From Bacteroidales bacterium UBA4070 (GTDB taxonomy: Bacteria; Bacteroidota; Bacteroidia; Bacteroidales; VadinHA17): DNA of 64,000 nt. The first letter of the stretch is position 1. Each line of letters begins with the position of its first letter. Of this stretch, positions 62,390 through 64,000 are shown one piece after another. Location of the stretch: assembly GCA_002383485.1 (NCBI GenBank), contig DFYY01000042.1:93065-157064 (forward strand). The letters are read 5' to 3'. The notes beneath the pieces are model-generated. The model saw only the letters and a program-made list of their open reading frames with translations. It was not told the DNA's origin and did no database searches. The position numbers and the translations under genes were made by a program.

Positions 62390-64000
62390 CTATCCCTCCC
62401 TGGTTGTGAAATATTCCTTCAGTTCGTCACTGAAATACTGCAGTGCATTTTTCACCGGCAGCGGCAGCCCTCCTCCAAGTGCGCACAGCGAACCCAACTG
62501 CATCGTCTCGAGCAGATCATCAAACAGTTCACGGTCAATTTTCTCTCCCTTGCCGGCAGCGCCTGACAGCAGTTCCAGTCCCCGGGCTGATCCCAGCCTG
62601 CACGGGAAGCACTTTCCGCACGACTCCTTTTTAGTGAACTCGAAGAGGTGCTCGAGGAGTTTTATTATCGGGAAGTCGGCTGGCACTGATACAATTCCGG
62701 CATGTCCAAGCAGAAATCCCTCGCGGGCGAAGGATTCGAAGTCAAGCGTCAGGTCGTCTACGCGTGATGAGGGCACCAGTCCGCCCAGCGGACCGCCTAT
62801 CTGAAAGGCCTTCACCGGATAACGTGTACCGCCGCCAAGATCATCTATGACTGTCCTGAGCGGAGTGCCCATCTTTACCTCCAGCAATCCGGGCCTGTTG
62901 AAGGCTCCGTCGAGGGAGACAAGTTTTGTGCCGGGTGATTTCTCCGTTCCCATGGAAGCCCATGCCGCGCCGCCCTCCTCAAGAATGTAGTGGACATTTG
63001 CGAAGGTCTCAACGTTGCTCAGAACGGTGGGCTTGCCAAAGAGTCCGTACACTGCCGGGAACGGCGGACGGGTACGCACCTCGGGGCGTAACCCTTCTAT
63101 CGAGTTGAGCAGCGAGGTCTCTTCACCACATATATATGCACCGGACCCTTCTACAACATGAAACCGGAAACGGGTGATGTTATCACTGCCTTCTCCGGTT
63201 GCTATGCCTGTCTCCTCAAGCAGTCTGACAGCCTCCCGTACTCTCTTCACGGCCAGTGGGTACTCTCCCCTTATATACACAACCCCGGTGTCTGCACCTG
63301 TGATTATCCCCGTCATCAGCATCCCGAAGAGCACCGCGTGCGGCCTCTCCTCCAGCAGCCACTTATCCGAAAAAGCACCCGGGTCACCTTCATCACCGTT
63401 GCAGACAACGTATTTTTTGCCGTATGCAGCATCGCATGATGAGCGTACCTTGACATGGAACGGGAATCCAGCCCCTCCGCGCCCGCGAAGGCCGGAGACC
63501 TCAAGCTCCCTGAGCGCCTCCTCCTCCTTTCCTGTCCAGCCGTATGCCAGGGAGTAATACTCATTAATGGCACCGGCAGGCGTAATCAATGCAGGCATAT
63601 CTGTATTGGAACTAACCCTCATGATTTCAGGCTGACCACCGCTCCCTATGAGGCGTATCTCCCCGTTAACGAGAAAGGCATCGTTTGAATGGCAGTGACC
63701 CAGGCAGGTCATCAGGCCGATCTCATCCTCACGGTACTTCTCCAGCAGGGTCTGTCTCACCTTTTCACTTTTACCGGAAGTGAGACATGCCGTTCCGTCG
63801 CACATGAAGACCTTCTTCCCGTGATGAGAGGGCTGCAGGAAATCATAGAACGAGGCAGCGCTCAGAACGGCAGCATGACCGGTCATGAATTCGTCTGCAA
63901 CCGCAATTAGTTTTCCGTCTGCTCCGCCATCAGCAGAGACTCCCGCAATGGTGTCATATAAGCTGTCTGTCAGGCCTCTTCGCGAAGAAAGACCTCTTAG
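62390..64000 (-). CDS. fdhB: NuoE-NuoF fusion, NAD-binding subunit of formate dehydrogenase (5' end outside window)
   Basis: At least 536 codons; the frame is open to the right edge, so the first ATG inside (63886) is not the start. The visible N-terminal part reads as a NuoE domain: GKLIAVADEFMTGHAAVLSA, then thioredoxin-fold 2Fe-2S cysteines CDGTAC and CLGHC. The NuoF part follows: LRGRGGAGFPF (NADH site), CNGDEGDPGAF (FMN), YICGEETSLLNSIEG and the 4Fe-4S motif SCGKCFPCR. No C-terminal ferredoxin domain is fused. With the FDH subunit two bases downstream it forms an NAD-dependent, possibly multimeric formate dehydrogenase; an upstream partner may exist beyond the window. Confidence 0.92.
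   Translation of the reverse strand, partial: LRGLSSRRGLTDSLYDTIAGVSADGGADGKLIAVADEFMTGHAAVLSAASFYDFLQPSHHGKKVFMCDGTACLTSGKSEKVRQTLLEKYREDEIGLMTCLGHCHSNDAFLVNGEIRLIGSGGQPEIMRVSSNTDMPALITPAGAINEYYSLAYGWTGKEEEALRELEVSGLRGRGGAGFPFHVKVRSSCDAAYGKKYVVCNGDEGDPGAFSDKWLLEERPHAVLFGMLMTGIITGADTGVVYIRGEYPLAVKRVREAVRLLEETGIATGEGSDNITRFRFHVVEGSGAYICGEETSLLNSIEGLRPEVRTRPPFPAVYGLFGKPTVLSNVETFANVHYILEEGGAAWASMGTEKSPGTKLVSLDGAFNRPGLLEVKMGTPLRTVIDDLGGGTRYPVKAFQIGGPLGGLVPSSRVDDLTLDFESFAREGFLLGHAGIVSVPADFPIIKLLEHLFEFTKKESCGKCFPCRLGSARGLELLSGAAGKGEKIDRELFDDLLETMQLGSLCALGGGLPLPVKNALQYFSDELKEYFTTREG

Noticed and set aside
1..64000. CRISPR arrays and rRNA genes
   Set aside because: No regularly spaced identical repeats with unique spacers and no rRNA-like sequence were seen; the direct repeats found are pairs or triplets with regulatory or att-like placement.

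Overview
This is a Bacteroidota chromosome segment, most likely from an anaerobic or facultative Bacteroidales/Marinilabiliales-type bacterium. The grounds are a PorE-like type IX secretion protein, a type III glutamine synthetase, DUF2851, GH92 and MORN/YwqK proteins, and promoters of the TTG-N19..21-TAnnTTTG type (upstream of rpsO and of the abiE pair). Two compositions meet in the window. Bases 1 to about 17,500 are visibly A+T-rich and carry accessory genes. From about 17,700 to the end the sequence is G+C-balanced and carries core genes.

Accessory part. Bases 1-13,330 look like the right-hand end of an integrated mobile element. A leftward tyrosine integrase (11815-13155) is followed by three copies of an arm-type repeat. 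Next comes a short sequence that reads as the 3' end of a tRNA (acceptor strand CACCCCG, as in tRNA-Pro), and then a hairpin. The cargo includes a possible restriction-modification-like operon (XRE regulator, HTH-methyltransferase fusion, unknown protein), an XRE repressor with two palindromic operators, a short catalytic-only recombinase, an AbiU2-like HEPN protein, a WG-repeat protein, a DUF6794 protein, and a cluster of two GYF_2-domain membrane proteins (one with a metzincin-like HExxH site). Several unknown genes follow. Outside the presumed attachment site (13.3-17.5 kb) there is a hypothetical gene with a structured 3' end, a candidate small RNA, an LPD3-like gene divergent from an abiEi/abiEii toxin-antitoxin pair with repeated operator motifs, and the broken end of a DUF1998/nuclease defence protein.

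Core part, 17.7-41 kb. It contains a LysM protein, pdxH, an ABC exporter, a RelA/SpoT-type HD protein and a four-gene leftward group: GH92 glycosidase, an aldolase resembling 4-hydroxy-2-oxoglutarate aldolase, an alanine-glyoxylate aminotransferase and YqeY. These are followed by priA, sucC, a TrmH-type methyltransferase, a TPR lipoprotein, a deoxynucleoside kinase, pnp-rpsO, a DUF2851 gene, and a two-component system (TPR sensor kinase and NarL-type regulator).

41-51 kb is the most unfamiliar stretch. Six co-directional genes for exported proteins (an OmpA-domain protein, an FN3-like/MORN protein, a 1,039-residue protein with a beta-repeat C-terminus, and an 800-residue protein sandwiched between two 326-residue paralogues) start divergently from the two-component system. 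A 17-bp site occurs twice in inverted orientation in the shared intergenic region. I could not assign this operon to a described system.

51-64 kb returns to core functions: an MFS transporter with an internal deletion, pyrF-prfA-purM, a PorE-like protein, type III glutamine synthetase with a duplicated 15-bp upstream motif, and an NAD-linked formate dehydrogenase (molybdo/tungsto catalytic subunit plus a NuoE-NuoF fusion that runs off the right edge).
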